DNA of 5,573 nucleotides from JBFKMV01 sp041629655 (GTDB lineage: Bacteria; Acidobacteriota; Polarisedimenticolia; Polarisedimenticolales; Polarisedimenticolaceae): the NCBI GenBank assembly GCA_041629655.1, contig JBFKMV010000245.1:1-5573 (forward strand). The letters are read 5' to 3'. Shown in pieces: positions 1-5,499 of the stretch (its first letter is position 1; each line of letters opens with the position of its first letter). The notes beneath the pieces are model-generated. The model searched no databases. It saw only the letters and a list, made by a program, of their open reading frames with translations, and had not been told where the DNA came from. The position numbers were made by a program, and so were the translations under genes.

Positions 1-381
1 CACATCCAGGGCGACGTTCCGGACAATATCGTCGCGGGAAACGTCGTGACCGGCAGCGTCGCGACGGGGTTGCAGGTCGAGTCCGACGGCAACCACGTCG
101 GCCTCAACACCGTCAGCAACAACGGCGCCGCAGGCATCTTTGTCAGCGCTCTGAATACGCTGGTCCGAAAGAACCAGACGGTCGGTAACGGCGGAAATGG
201 AATCGCTCTCAACGGACAGTACAACCTCGTCGAGGGCAACCTGTCGCAGGGCAATACCGGTGCCGGCATCAGCTTCGCGGGCTCCGATCACGCCTATCGC
301 GACAACATGCTGCGCGGGAACACCGCCGGGGCCGTGAGCGGGGCCGGACTGGCCACGGACGCCGGCGGGAACGTGCTCTGA
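1..381 (+). CDS. Right-handed parallel beta-helix repeat protein, C-terminal part (5' end outside window)
   Basis: The frame is open from base 1 to the TGA at 379-381, giving 126 residues of a longer protein whose start lies upstream. The sequence is a run of short Asn/Gly-rich rungs with the periodic pattern N-x-(V/L)-x-x-N ... G-(I/L)-x-(V/F/L), for example 'NIVAGNVVTG', 'NTLVRKNQTVGNGGNGIAL' and 'YNLVEGNLSQGN'. This is characteristic of right-handed parallel beta-helix (pectate-lyase-like, NosD/PbH1) proteins. The last ~30 residues ('HAYRDNMLRGN', then 'TDAGGNVL') form a C-terminal cap shared with the next gene, so the two are tandem paralogues. Such helices are usually extracytoplasmic and often bind or cleave polysaccharide, but no catalytic signature is visible here, so no enzymatic role is assigned. 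The start at base 46 that a gene caller would choose is an internal GTG and not the true start. Confidence 0.88.
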   Translation, partial: HIQGDVPDNIVAGNVVTGSVATGLQVESDGNHVGLNTVSNNGAAGIFVSALNTLVRKNQTVGNGGNGIALNGQYNLVEGNLSQGNTGAGISFAGSDHAYRDNMLRGNTAGAVSGAGLATDAGGNVL

Positions 382-391
382 CCGCGGTGAT

Positions 392-396
392 GAGGG
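392..396 (+). promoter_or_regulatory. Shine-Dalgarno (GAGGG) for the second beta-helix gene
   Basis: GAGGG lies 7 nt upstream of the ATG at 404, inside the 22-bp gap after the preceding stop codon. It supports the start at 404. The ATG at 390, in another frame, opens nothing comparable. Confidence 0.6.
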
Positions 397-403
397 CCCT
401 GCG

Positions 404-1552
404 ATGAACCCACGACGGCACGGTTGCTCCCGCGGCCTTGCGGCGCGTCGAACGCGGTGCGCCGTGGCCGGATTGCTGGCGGCATTCGCGATCTCGTCGC
501 CGTCCGCCGACGAGGGTCGCATCTTCGTGTATCGATCGGCCGGAACGCCGATCACCCAGTCCGGTCATTACGTGCTGACCCGGGACCTCGCGCTGGCGCT
601 CGGCGAGGAGATCCACATCCAGGCCAGCCACGTCACGCTCGACCTCCGGGGGCACGAGGTCTCGAAGCCGCTGTCCAACGGCGAGGTGCTGATCCGGATC
701 GCTGCGGACGCCTCTCAGGTCGCGATCCTCGACGGCCGGCTGACGGGCGGGAGCATCGGGATCCTCTACGAGGGCCTGCCCGCGGTCCCGCGCGCGCGGC
801 TCCGCATCGAGCGGGTGCAGGTCAAGGGGACGCTCACGACCGGGATCGATCTGCAGGGCCTCGAGTACGTGGACCTGCTGTCGTGCCGCGTCGTCGACGC
901 CGGCGGGACGGCGATCAAGCTCGGCGGGATGAGCGAGCCGTTCGGGGGCCGCGTCGCGGGCAATACGGTCCTGCGCCCGGGCGCCGACGGCATCGCGCTG
1001 GACGGCCTGCGCAACGGAGAGGTGCAGGGCAACCTGGTCCGGGACCACGGCCTCGGTCTCGCCGAGTCGAAGGGACTGTGGTTGACCGGCACGGCGCCGG
1101 TGACGCCGGGTGGGAACCTCGTGGTCGGCAACGCCGTCCACGGCGGAGGAAGCAACGACGACGGCATCGTCGTCGACGCGGAGGCCCACGACAACCTGCT
1201 GCTGGGCAACACGGCGACCGCTAACGGGCGCAGGGGAATCCACGTTCTCTCGTCGGGCAACCAGCTCGTCGACAACGTCGCCAGCGCGAACCTCGACGAC
1301 GGCGTGCTCGTCGACGGATCGCGTAACCGCCTCGACGGCAATCAGGTCGAAGGCAACCAGGTCAACGGAATCTCGATCTACGGCGACCACAACCTCGTCG
1401 AGAACAATCTCTGCGAGGGCAACCGCTTCTTCGGCATCGAGTTCGTGAGCAGCGGCAGTCACGCCTACCGCGGCAACATGCTGCGCGACAACGGGTCGGG
1501 GGCGGTCGGCCAGTGGTGGAACGCAACCGACGCCGGCGGAAACGTCAACTGA
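404..1552 (+). CDS. Secreted right-handed parallel beta-helix repeat protein
   Basis: 382 residues. An Arg-rich n-region (2-18), a hydrophobic stretch (about 19-30) and a small-residue site ('SPSA' before 'DEG', about 35/36) form a Sec signal peptide. The mature N-terminus 'GTPITQSGHYVLTRDL...HVTLDLRGHEV' (about 47-86) is the usual opening of beta-helix proteins of this type (Ile-x-x-x-Gly-x-Tyr-x-Leu-Thr, then a 'VTLDLxGH' strand). Asn/Gly rungs follow from about 95 to 348, for example 'NTVLRPGADGIALDG', 'NTATANGRRGIHVLSSGN' and 'NVASANLDDGVLVDGSRN'. The C-terminal cap (about 351-382: 'SHAYRGNMLRDN', 'ATDAGGNVN') matches the cap of the preceding gene. The protein is probably exported and either surface-bound or released. 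Carbohydrate binding or lysis is possible from the fold class, but I see no diagnostic active site. It is 22 bp downstream of its paralogue and 18 bp upstream of the next gene, probably in one transcript. Confidence 0.9.
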   Translation: MNPRRHGCSRGLAARRTRCAVAGLLAAFAISSPSADEGRIFVYRSAGTPITQSGHYVLTRDLALALGEEIHIQASHVTLDLRGHEVSKPLSNGEVLIRIAADASQVAILDGRLTGGSIGILYEGLPAVPRARLRIERVQVKGTLTTGIDLQGLEYVDLLSCRVVDAGGTAIKLGGMSEPFGGRVAGNTVLRPGADGIALDGLRNGEVQGNLVRDHGLGLAESKGLWLTGTAPVTPGGNLVVGNAVHGGGSNDDGIVVDAEAHDNLLLGNTATANGRRGIHVLSSGNQLVDNVASANLDDGVLVDGSRNRLDGNQVEGNQVNGISIYGDHNLVENNLCEGNRFFGIEFVSSGSHAYRGNMLRDNGSGAVGQWWNATDAGGNVN

Positions 1553-1570
1553 GGCGTGGGGGTGGGAACC

Positions 1571-2656
1571 GTGAACCGGACGCAAGGTATGCAGGGTCGC
1601 CAGCCATGCCGGACGCTCGTACTGCTGTTGTGCTCGCTCGCCGCCGTGACGAACGCACCCGCGGAGACGTACTTCCTCGGCGTGGACGTGCCCGCCGAGC
1701 TGGCCGGAACCGACTACCTGCCACACCAGATCGTGCGCAGCCAGCTCGCCGTCTACTCGCTGGAGCTGGCCCTGCCGCAGGGCACCGACATCGCGGCGCT
1801 CGACCTCCGCCCCGACGGCTCGTGGCTGTTCGCGCCCGCCCACCCGGTCACGCTGGACGGGAGCGACTACGAGCCGCGGGACCTGGTCGCCGTTGACGGC
1901 GGGACGTACTCCCTGGAGCTCGACGGGAGCGCGGCCGGCGTCCCCGCCGGCGCCCGCATCGATGCGTTGTTCTTCGATCCCGCGGGGCGCCCCGTGCTTT
2001 CGTTCGACGTGCCCGTCGATCTCGGTGGCACCCTCTACGGTCCCTCGGACCTCGTGCTGTACGACGGCGGATTCTCCGCTTACTGGTTCGGCAACCGCGC
2101 TGGCGTTCCCGGCTACGCGAACGTCGTCGGGGCCGCCGAGAATGCCGGCGGGCTGGTGCTGACCTTCGACGTGCCGACGGAGCTCGGCGGCACCTTGTAC
2201 GAGCCGGGAGAGCTGGTCGACTACAGCTTCGGCGCGTTCGGCAGCCGCTTCAAGGACGCCACCTGGCCTCCGTACGCGCAGCTCCGCGGCTTCAGCTTCG
2301 GGCCGTCCTCGGGGGCGGTGCCTGACGGCGGTAGCGTGCCGGGCAGCCCACTCGAGATCGCCAAGGCGGCCGGCGGCGACATCACGCTGCGCTGGGATGT
2401 CTCGTGCTCCTCGAGCGACAGCGACTACGCCGTCTACGAGGGGGTGATCGGCAGCTTCACCAGCCACGACGTCAAGCTCTGCTCGACCGGCGGCGCCACA
2501 CAGGCCACGATCACGCCCGGACCCCGCAGCAGCTACTACCTGGTCGTCCCGCAGAACGCGCTGCGCGAGGGCTCGTACGGGACCCACAGCGCGGGGTCGC
2601 AGCGGCCCCAGGGGCCCGGGTCGTGCCAGCCGCAGGAAATCGGGATCTGCCAGTAG
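1571..2656 (+). CDS. Secreted protein with four ~53-residue beta-rich repeats and a Cys-containing C-terminal module
   Basis: 361 residues from GTG 1571, chosen because the G-rich run 1558-1566 makes a usable ribosome site. The in-frame GTG 1556 and 1562 and ATG 1589 are alternatives. The segment 'RTLVLLLCSLAAVTNAPA' (about 14-31) is a Sec signal peptide with likely cleavage before 'ETYFLG'. The Cys in it is not preceded by a small residue, so a lipobox is unlikely. Four related units follow (about 34-84, 85-139, 140-193, 194-245). Each carries variants of 'FDVPxxLGGTxYxPxDLVxYDG' followed by an aromatic-rich strand and a 'GVPxxAxIDAL' turn. This could be propeller-like or stacked beta-sandwich. 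A C-terminal module (about 260-361) has Cys 279, 304, 352 and 360, 'DYAVYEG', 'SYYLVVPQNALREGSYG' and 'SAGSQRP', and resembles a fibronectin-III-like domain I recall at the ends of secreted proteins from several uncultured phyla. No enzyme motif is visible and the function is unknown. It is most likely a surface or secreted binding protein. Confidence 0.85.
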   Translation: MNRTQGMQGRQPCRTLVLLLCSLAAVTNAPAETYFLGVDVPAELAGTDYLPHQIVRSQLAVYSLELALPQGTDIAALDLRPDGSWLFAPAHPVTLDGSDYEPRDLVAVDGGTYSLELDGSAAGVPAGARIDALFFDPAGRPVLSFDVPVDLGGTLYGPSDLVLYDGGFSAYWFGNRAGVPGYANVVGAAENAGGLVLTFDVPTELGGTLYEPGELVDYSFGAFGSRFKDATWPPYAQLRGFSFGPSSGAVPDGGSVPGSPLEIAKAAGGDITLRWDVSCSSSDSDYAVYEGVIGSFTSHDVKLCSTGGATQATITPGPRSSYYLVVPQNALREGSYGTHSAGSQRPQGPGSCQPQEIGICQ

Positions 2657-2741
2657 CGAATCGGCGAAGGATCCTCCCCGTTCCACCCCTCCAACGAGCA
2701 GAGGCGAATCACCTGCTCCGAGCGGGAGCGTGGAGGGAGTC
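2657..2741 (+). promoter_or_regulatory. Leader of the outer-membrane protein gene with SD-sequestering complementarity
   Basis: This 85-bp gap precedes the barrel gene. A strong Shine-Dalgarno, GGAGGGAG (2732-2739), ends 2 nt before the ATG at 2742, with its GGAGG core 5 nt away. CCCTCCA at 2687-2693 is the exact reverse complement of TGGAGGG (2731-2737). The pairing extends by CG/CG across one bulged A, giving about 9 bp over the SD. A second anti-SD copy, CCTCC, lies at 2673-2677. A small competing hairpin, GCTCC (2715-2719) with GGAGC (2725-2729), lies in the loop. I see no convincing -35/-10 pair. Translational control is an inference from complementarity. The pyrimidine-rich leader could also pair by chance. 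Confidence 0.35.
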
Positions 2742-3758
2742 ATGTGGAATCACGTGTGTCGCCGGGGGCTGTGGGTGCTGCCGGTCCTGCTGGCGCTGGC
2801 GGCGGGCGGCGCGGCCCGGGCCGAGGACAAGGACTGGACGCTGCGGCTGGAGCCGATGTACATGCAGGCCTTCGGCCACGACCAGCACGTGCTGAACATC
2901 CGCCGCTTCGACTTCGACCCGGTACCGCAGACCGAGCGCAACGCCGGCGTGACCCTGGACACCGGCAGCGACTACGCCTATCGCTTCGAGTTCCGCGCCA
3001 ACCGCGGCGAGTGGAGCTTCGGCCTCGATTCGCTGTGGTTCACTACGGCGCAGCAGGCCGGTCCGTTCACGGCCGCCGCCGACGGTGCGGGGGGCAACGT
3101 CGACGAGGTGGTGTTCGAGATCGCGGATCGCGACTTCACCTCCGACGATCCCGGCGAGGTGCTGTTCTACGAGGTGCTCGAGGACACCGACCTCTCGATC
3201 TGGACCGTCGACATCTACGCCATGAAGACGCTGGTCGAGTCGCCCAGCGGCGGGTTGCAGCTCCAGCTCGGATTGCGCACGGGCGACTTCGACAACGACT
3301 ACCGCGCCGTGGCGGGCCGGCAGGGCGTGGACGGAACGCTGCTCGGCGCCTCGTCCAACTACGGCCGCATGAACGGCCCGCTGGTCGGACTGGCCGGCAA
3401 CGTCCGTCGCGGCCGGCACACCGTCGAGGGCTACCTCGGCCAGTCGGTGCTGCTGGGCAGCGCGGAGCTGACCAGCATGTTCAGCGACTTCACCGGGTCG
3501 TTCAGCGCGCCGACCTTCGTGTCCGAAGAGCTGCTGCGCAGCGACCTCGACGTCGCGATCCCGATCACCGAGCTGCGGCTGGAGTGGACGATCCGGGTCA
3601 ACCGGATGGTCGCCGTCGGCCTCGGCGCCAACACCGCGGCATGGTGGGACATCCCCGTCCCCCCGGGCGTGATTCCCGGAGAGGGCGGCGACAGTGTGCT
3701 GCACGAGAACACGATCGTGTTCGTCGGGATGCTGGGAGTGGTCGAGCTGACGTTCTGA
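2742..3758 (+). CDS. Outer-membrane beta-barrel protein (porin-like, function unknown)
   Basis: 338 residues from ATG 2742, preferred over the in-frame GTG 2730 because GGAGGGAG lies just upstream of the ATG and would fall inside the coding region otherwise. The signal peptide is short: Arg 7 and 8, a Leu/Ala-rich core (10-22), and the site 'AARA' before 'EDKDW' (27/28). The mature chain is made of alternating polar/hydrophobic strands rich in aromatics, e.g. 'WTLRLEPMYMQAF', 'YAYRFEFRANRGEWSFGLDSLWF' (split by a turn), 'LQLQLGLRTGDF', 'HTVEGYLGQSVLLGS' and 'ELRLEWTIRV'. It ends in 'GVVELTF', with the terminal Phe typical of BAM-inserted barrels. 'NGPLVGLAGNV...YLGQSVLLG' resembles the central region of MOMP/Lpg1974-type barrels, but that is a weak match. 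Substrate and role cannot be read from the sequence. It lies between the secreted repeat proteins and a phospholipase D, consistent with an envelope locus. Confidence 0.85.
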   Translation: MWNHVCRRGLWVLPVLLALAAGGAARAEDKDWTLRLEPMYMQAFGHDQHVLNIRRFDFDPVPQTERNAGVTLDTGSDYAYRFEFRANRGEWSFGLDSLWFTTAQQAGPFTAAADGAGGNVDEVVFEIADRDFTSDDPGEVLFYEVLEDTDLSIWTVDIYAMKTLVESPSGGLQLQLGLRTGDFDNDYRAVAGRQGVDGTLLGASSNYGRMNGPLVGLAGNVRRGRHTVEGYLGQSVLLGSAELTSMFSDFTGSFSAPTFVSEELLRSDLDVAIPITELRLEWTIRVNRMVAVGLGANTAAWWDIPVPPGVIPGEGGDSVLHENTIVFVGMLGVVELTF

Positions 3759-3769
3759 GCCGCGGGCCA

Positions 3770-3778
3770 TGGTAGGCT
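3770..3778 (+). promoter_or_regulatory. Candidate extended -10 promoter for the phospholipase D gene
   Basis: TGGTAGGCT fits the TGnTAnnnT form of an extended -10 element (hexamer TAGGCT, 3773-3778). A transcript from it would begin about 7 nt downstream, near 3785, leaving a leader of only about 5 nt before the ATG at 3791. No good -35 is seen at the usual spacing (the nearest, TGACGT at 3748-3753, is 19 bp away). The lack of a well-placed Shine-Dalgarno before this gene fits leaderless or near-leaderless translation. The call rests on one short motif. Confidence 0.3.
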
Positions 3779-3790
3779 GCCGCTCGAAGC

Positions 3791-5215
3791 ATGGCCGATC
3801 CGACCATCTCCCGCGAGGGGCACAACTGCTGGACGCGAGCGCGGGCCGGACGGCTGGCCTTCCTCGTCGACGCCCGGGCCTACTTCGAGAACCTCGCCGC
3901 AACGCTCGAGAACGCGCGCCGGTCGGTGCTGATCGTCGGCTGGGACGTGCACAGCCGCGTGCAGCTGCGTCGCGACGCCGGCGAGGACGGCCAGCTGGTG
4001 CGGATCCTCGACCGCCTGGTTGCCCGGCGCCCGGAGCTGCACGTTCATCTGCTGGTGTGGGACTGCAACATGTTCTGCAAGGTCGCCCGCGAGAAGCTTC
4101 AGACGCTGCGCCTGGGCTGGCAGACCCATTCGCGGATCCACTTCCGGTTGGATGCCGAGCATCCGGTCGGCGCGTGTCACCACCAGAAGATCGTCGTCGT
4201 CGATGATGCCGTGGCCTTCGTCGGCGGCATCGATCTGACGGCCCGGCGCTGGGATACCGTCCGGCATGCCGCGGATGAAGAACGTCGCGTCGATCCCTCC
4301 GGCGAGGTTTACGCTCCGTTTCACGATGTGCAGGTCGCCGTCTCGGGCCCGGCGGCACAGGCGCTGGGCCGGCTGGTCCGGGATCGCTGGCAGCGGGCGA
4401 CGGGGGAAAAGCTCGCGGCCCCGGAAGCCTCGAACGATCCCTGGCCGACGCGACTGGAGCCCTGGCTCCGGCAGGTCGAGGTCGGGATCGCCCGGACCGA
4501 TCCCGAACACGGCGGCCGGTCCGAAGTCCGCGAGATCGAGGCGCTGTACCGGGACGCGATCCGCGCGAGCCGGCGCTGGGTGTTCATCGAGAACCAGTAC
4601 CTGACGTCGGACGCGATCTGCCGTTTGTTGATCGAGCTGCTGCAGCGGGAGCACGGCCCGGAGCTGTGCATCATCGGACCGCTGCGGGTGACGAGCTGGA
4701 TCGAGGACTCGGTGATGGGAGCGCTGCGCTCCCGGGTCGTCGAGCGGCTGCGCGAGGCGGACCGCGCCGACCGCCTGCGCATCTGGTACCCCCGCCGCAG
4801 CGGCTCGCCGGGGGAGCCGATCGTCGTGCATTCCAAGCTGTGCGTGGTGGACGAGCGGTTCGTGACCGTCGGCTCGGCCAACCTCTCGAATCGCTCGCTG
4901 GGGCTGGACACGGAGTGCAACGTGTTCTTCGAGGCGGCGGGCGACGGCGGCGCCTGCCGTGAGATCGCGGCGTTTCGCAACCGCCTGCTCGCCGAACATC
5001 TCGGCTGTGCCGCCGGGGAAGTCGCGGAGGCGATCGAGCGGCACGGGTCGCTGAACCGCGCCGTGGAAACGTTGCGCGGCGGGGAGCGTACGCTGGAGCG
5101 GCTCGACCCGGACCCGCCGGGCTGGTCCGAGGCGCTGCTCCCCGCCGAGCGACTGCTCGATCCCGAACGACCGCTCGAATGGAACGAGCTGGTGCGGAGG
5201 TTCTTCGCGACCTGA
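3791..5215 (+). CDS. Phospholipase D family protein with two HKD motifs (PLD / cardiolipin synthase-like)
   Basis: 474 residues from ATG 3791. Two complete HxKxxxxD catalytic motifs are visible: H131/K133/D138 in 'HHQKIVVVDD', followed by 'FVGGIDL' (143-149), and H347/K349/D354 in 'HSKLCVVDE', followed by 'VGSANLSNRS' (360-369). The two histidines act together: one forms the phosphatidyl-enzyme intermediate and the other is the general acid/base. 'FIENQYL' (265-271) and 'FHDVQVAVSGPAA' (177-189) resemble the bacterial proteins closest to eukaryotic PLD1/2. The expected activity is hydrolysis or transphosphatidylation of phospholipids, or a cardiolipin synthase-type reaction. No signal peptide or transmembrane helix is seen, so it probably acts on the cytoplasmic membrane face. 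Some relatives carry a C-terminal DedA/VTT (SNARE-associated) membrane domain, which is absent here: after HKD2 comes only a soluble tail of about 100 residues. The gene starts 32 bp after the barrel gene and converges on the mscS remnant. Confidence 0.93.
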   Translation: MADPTISREGHNCWTRARAGRLAFLVDARAYFENLAATLENARRSVLIVGWDVHSRVQLRRDAGEDGQLVRILDRLVARRPELHVHLLVWDCNMFCKVAREKLQTLRLGWQTHSRIHFRLDAEHPVGACHHQKIVVVDDAVAFVGGIDLTARRWDTVRHAADEERRVDPSGEVYAPFHDVQVAVSGPAAQALGRLVRDRWQRATGEKLAAPEASNDPWPTRLEPWLRQVEVGIARTDPEHGGRSEVREIEALYRDAIRASRRWVFIENQYLTSDAICRLLIELLQREHGPELCIIGPLRVTSWIEDSVMGALRSRVVERLREADRADRLRIWYPRRSGSPGEPIVVHSKLCVVDERFVTVGSANLSNRSLGLDTECNVFFEAAGDGGACREIAAFRNRLLAEHLGCAAGEVAEAIERHGSLNRAVETLRGGERTLERLDPDPPGWSEALLPAERLLDPERPLEWNELVRRFFAT

Positions 5216-5228
5216 CCGGTCAGCTCGC
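5207..5228. terminator. 22-bp palindrome over both convergent stop codons; possible bidirectional terminator
   Basis: An inverted repeat centred between 5217 and 5218 has a perfect 12-bp core, CTGACCGGTCAG (5212-5223). Four more outer pairs (GCGA/TCGC) follow after a single C:C mismatch. The TGA of the phospholipase D gene (5213-5215) and the TGA of the minus-strand mscS remnant (5222-5220) are mirror images within the core. A transcript from either strand could fold into a stem with a CCGG loop. No T-run follows on either strand, so intrinsic termination is unproven. Confidence 0.35.
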
Positions 5229-5499
5229 CTCCTTCAACCCGCCCGTCAGCTCCAGGTTCGCCGCCTGATCGCTGGTGCGGCTGAAGTCCAGGGTGCGGAT
5301 CGGGAACGGGATCTCGATACCGGCATCGTCGATCCTTGTCCCCGTGGAGGAAATCGAGCTGCTCGATCGCCTTGCGGACGACCTCGGACACCCGCTCCAG
5401 GTCCGCGTCGTAGCTCACGCCGACCTCCAGCTCGATCGATCTTGCGGACCGTCCCCATGAAGTCCCCGCAACGGATAGCGCGATGAAGCCAGCGGTGGG
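5220..5499 (-). pseudogene. MscS-family mechanosensitive channel remnant (frameshifted, internally deleted)
   Basis: Reading right to left on the minus strand gives MscS pieces in their normal order but in different frames. First is 'PTAGFIALS' (5499-5473), like the end of the pore helix. Next is 'AIRCGDFMGTVRKI' (5479-5438), like the start of the beta-domain. Third is 'ELEVGVSYDADLERV' followed by 'SEVVRKAIEQLDF' (5433 to about 5350), the start of the alpha/beta C-domain. Last is 'DDAGIEIPFPIRTLDF' and a tail ending 'LKEAS' (5330-5220, TGA 5222-5220), the C-terminal barrel region. An intact family member has roughly 45 residues between the second and third pieces and roughly 50 more between the third and fourth. 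Both are missing, with a frame change at each join. The pieces are too specific to be chance, but no single ORF joins them. Intact MscS would be an inner-membrane tension-gated channel releasing osmolytes on hypo-osmotic shock; this copy cannot make one. Assembly error is an alternative explanation for the frame breaks, but less so for the missing interior. Confidence 0.75.

Noticed and set aside
424..1224. 266-codon + strand ORF overlapping the second beta-helix gene
   Set aside because: Arg/Gly/Pro-rich out-of-frame shadow. The beta-helix frame has a signal peptide, an SD and regular rungs.
1..1552. DNA repeat array or CRISPR-like periodicity in the beta-helix genes
   Set aside because: The periodicity comes from degenerate Asn/Gly protein rungs. 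The nucleotide units are not identical and there are no spacers.
1556..1570. Start of the four-repeat protein at GTG 1556 or 1562
   Set aside because: GTG 1556 would leave only 1 nt after the GAGG at 1551-1554, and GTG 1562 sits inside the G-run. GTG 1571 uses that run at a workable distance. The choice is not certain.
1613..1621. Lipoprotein reading of the third protein (Cys at the end of its hydrophobic stretch)
   Set aside because: The Cys follows Leu-Leu-Leu. A lipobox needs Gly, Ala or Ser just before it, and an ordinary cleavage site ('NAPA' before 'ET') follows.
2715..2729. GCTCC/GGAGC hairpin as a terminator before the barrel gene
   Set aside because: The stem is only 5 bp with no T-tract and abuts the Shine-Dalgarno, so it is not a credible intrinsic terminator.
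269..2743. 824-codon minus-strand ORF spanning four genes
   Set aside because: It is antisense to clear + strand genes. Its translation is Arg/Ala/Val/Asp-rich without domains, as expected when stop codons are rare in GC-rich antisense frames.
2709..4358. 549-codon minus-strand ORF under the barrel and PLD genes
   Set aside because: Low-complexity Arg/Gly/Pro-rich translation, no domain, antisense to two well-supported genes.
3431..5044. 537-codon minus-strand ORF across the PLD gene
   Set aside because: Antisense to the HKD-bearing PLD frame, with no recognisable motif. It is a composition shadow.
4321..5418. 365-codon minus-strand ORF beginning with 'SYDADLERV'
   Set aside because: Only its first ~30 codons are real MscS-derived sequence. 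The rest is out-of-frame mscS remnant and then antisense to the PLD gene. It is covered by the pseudogene call.
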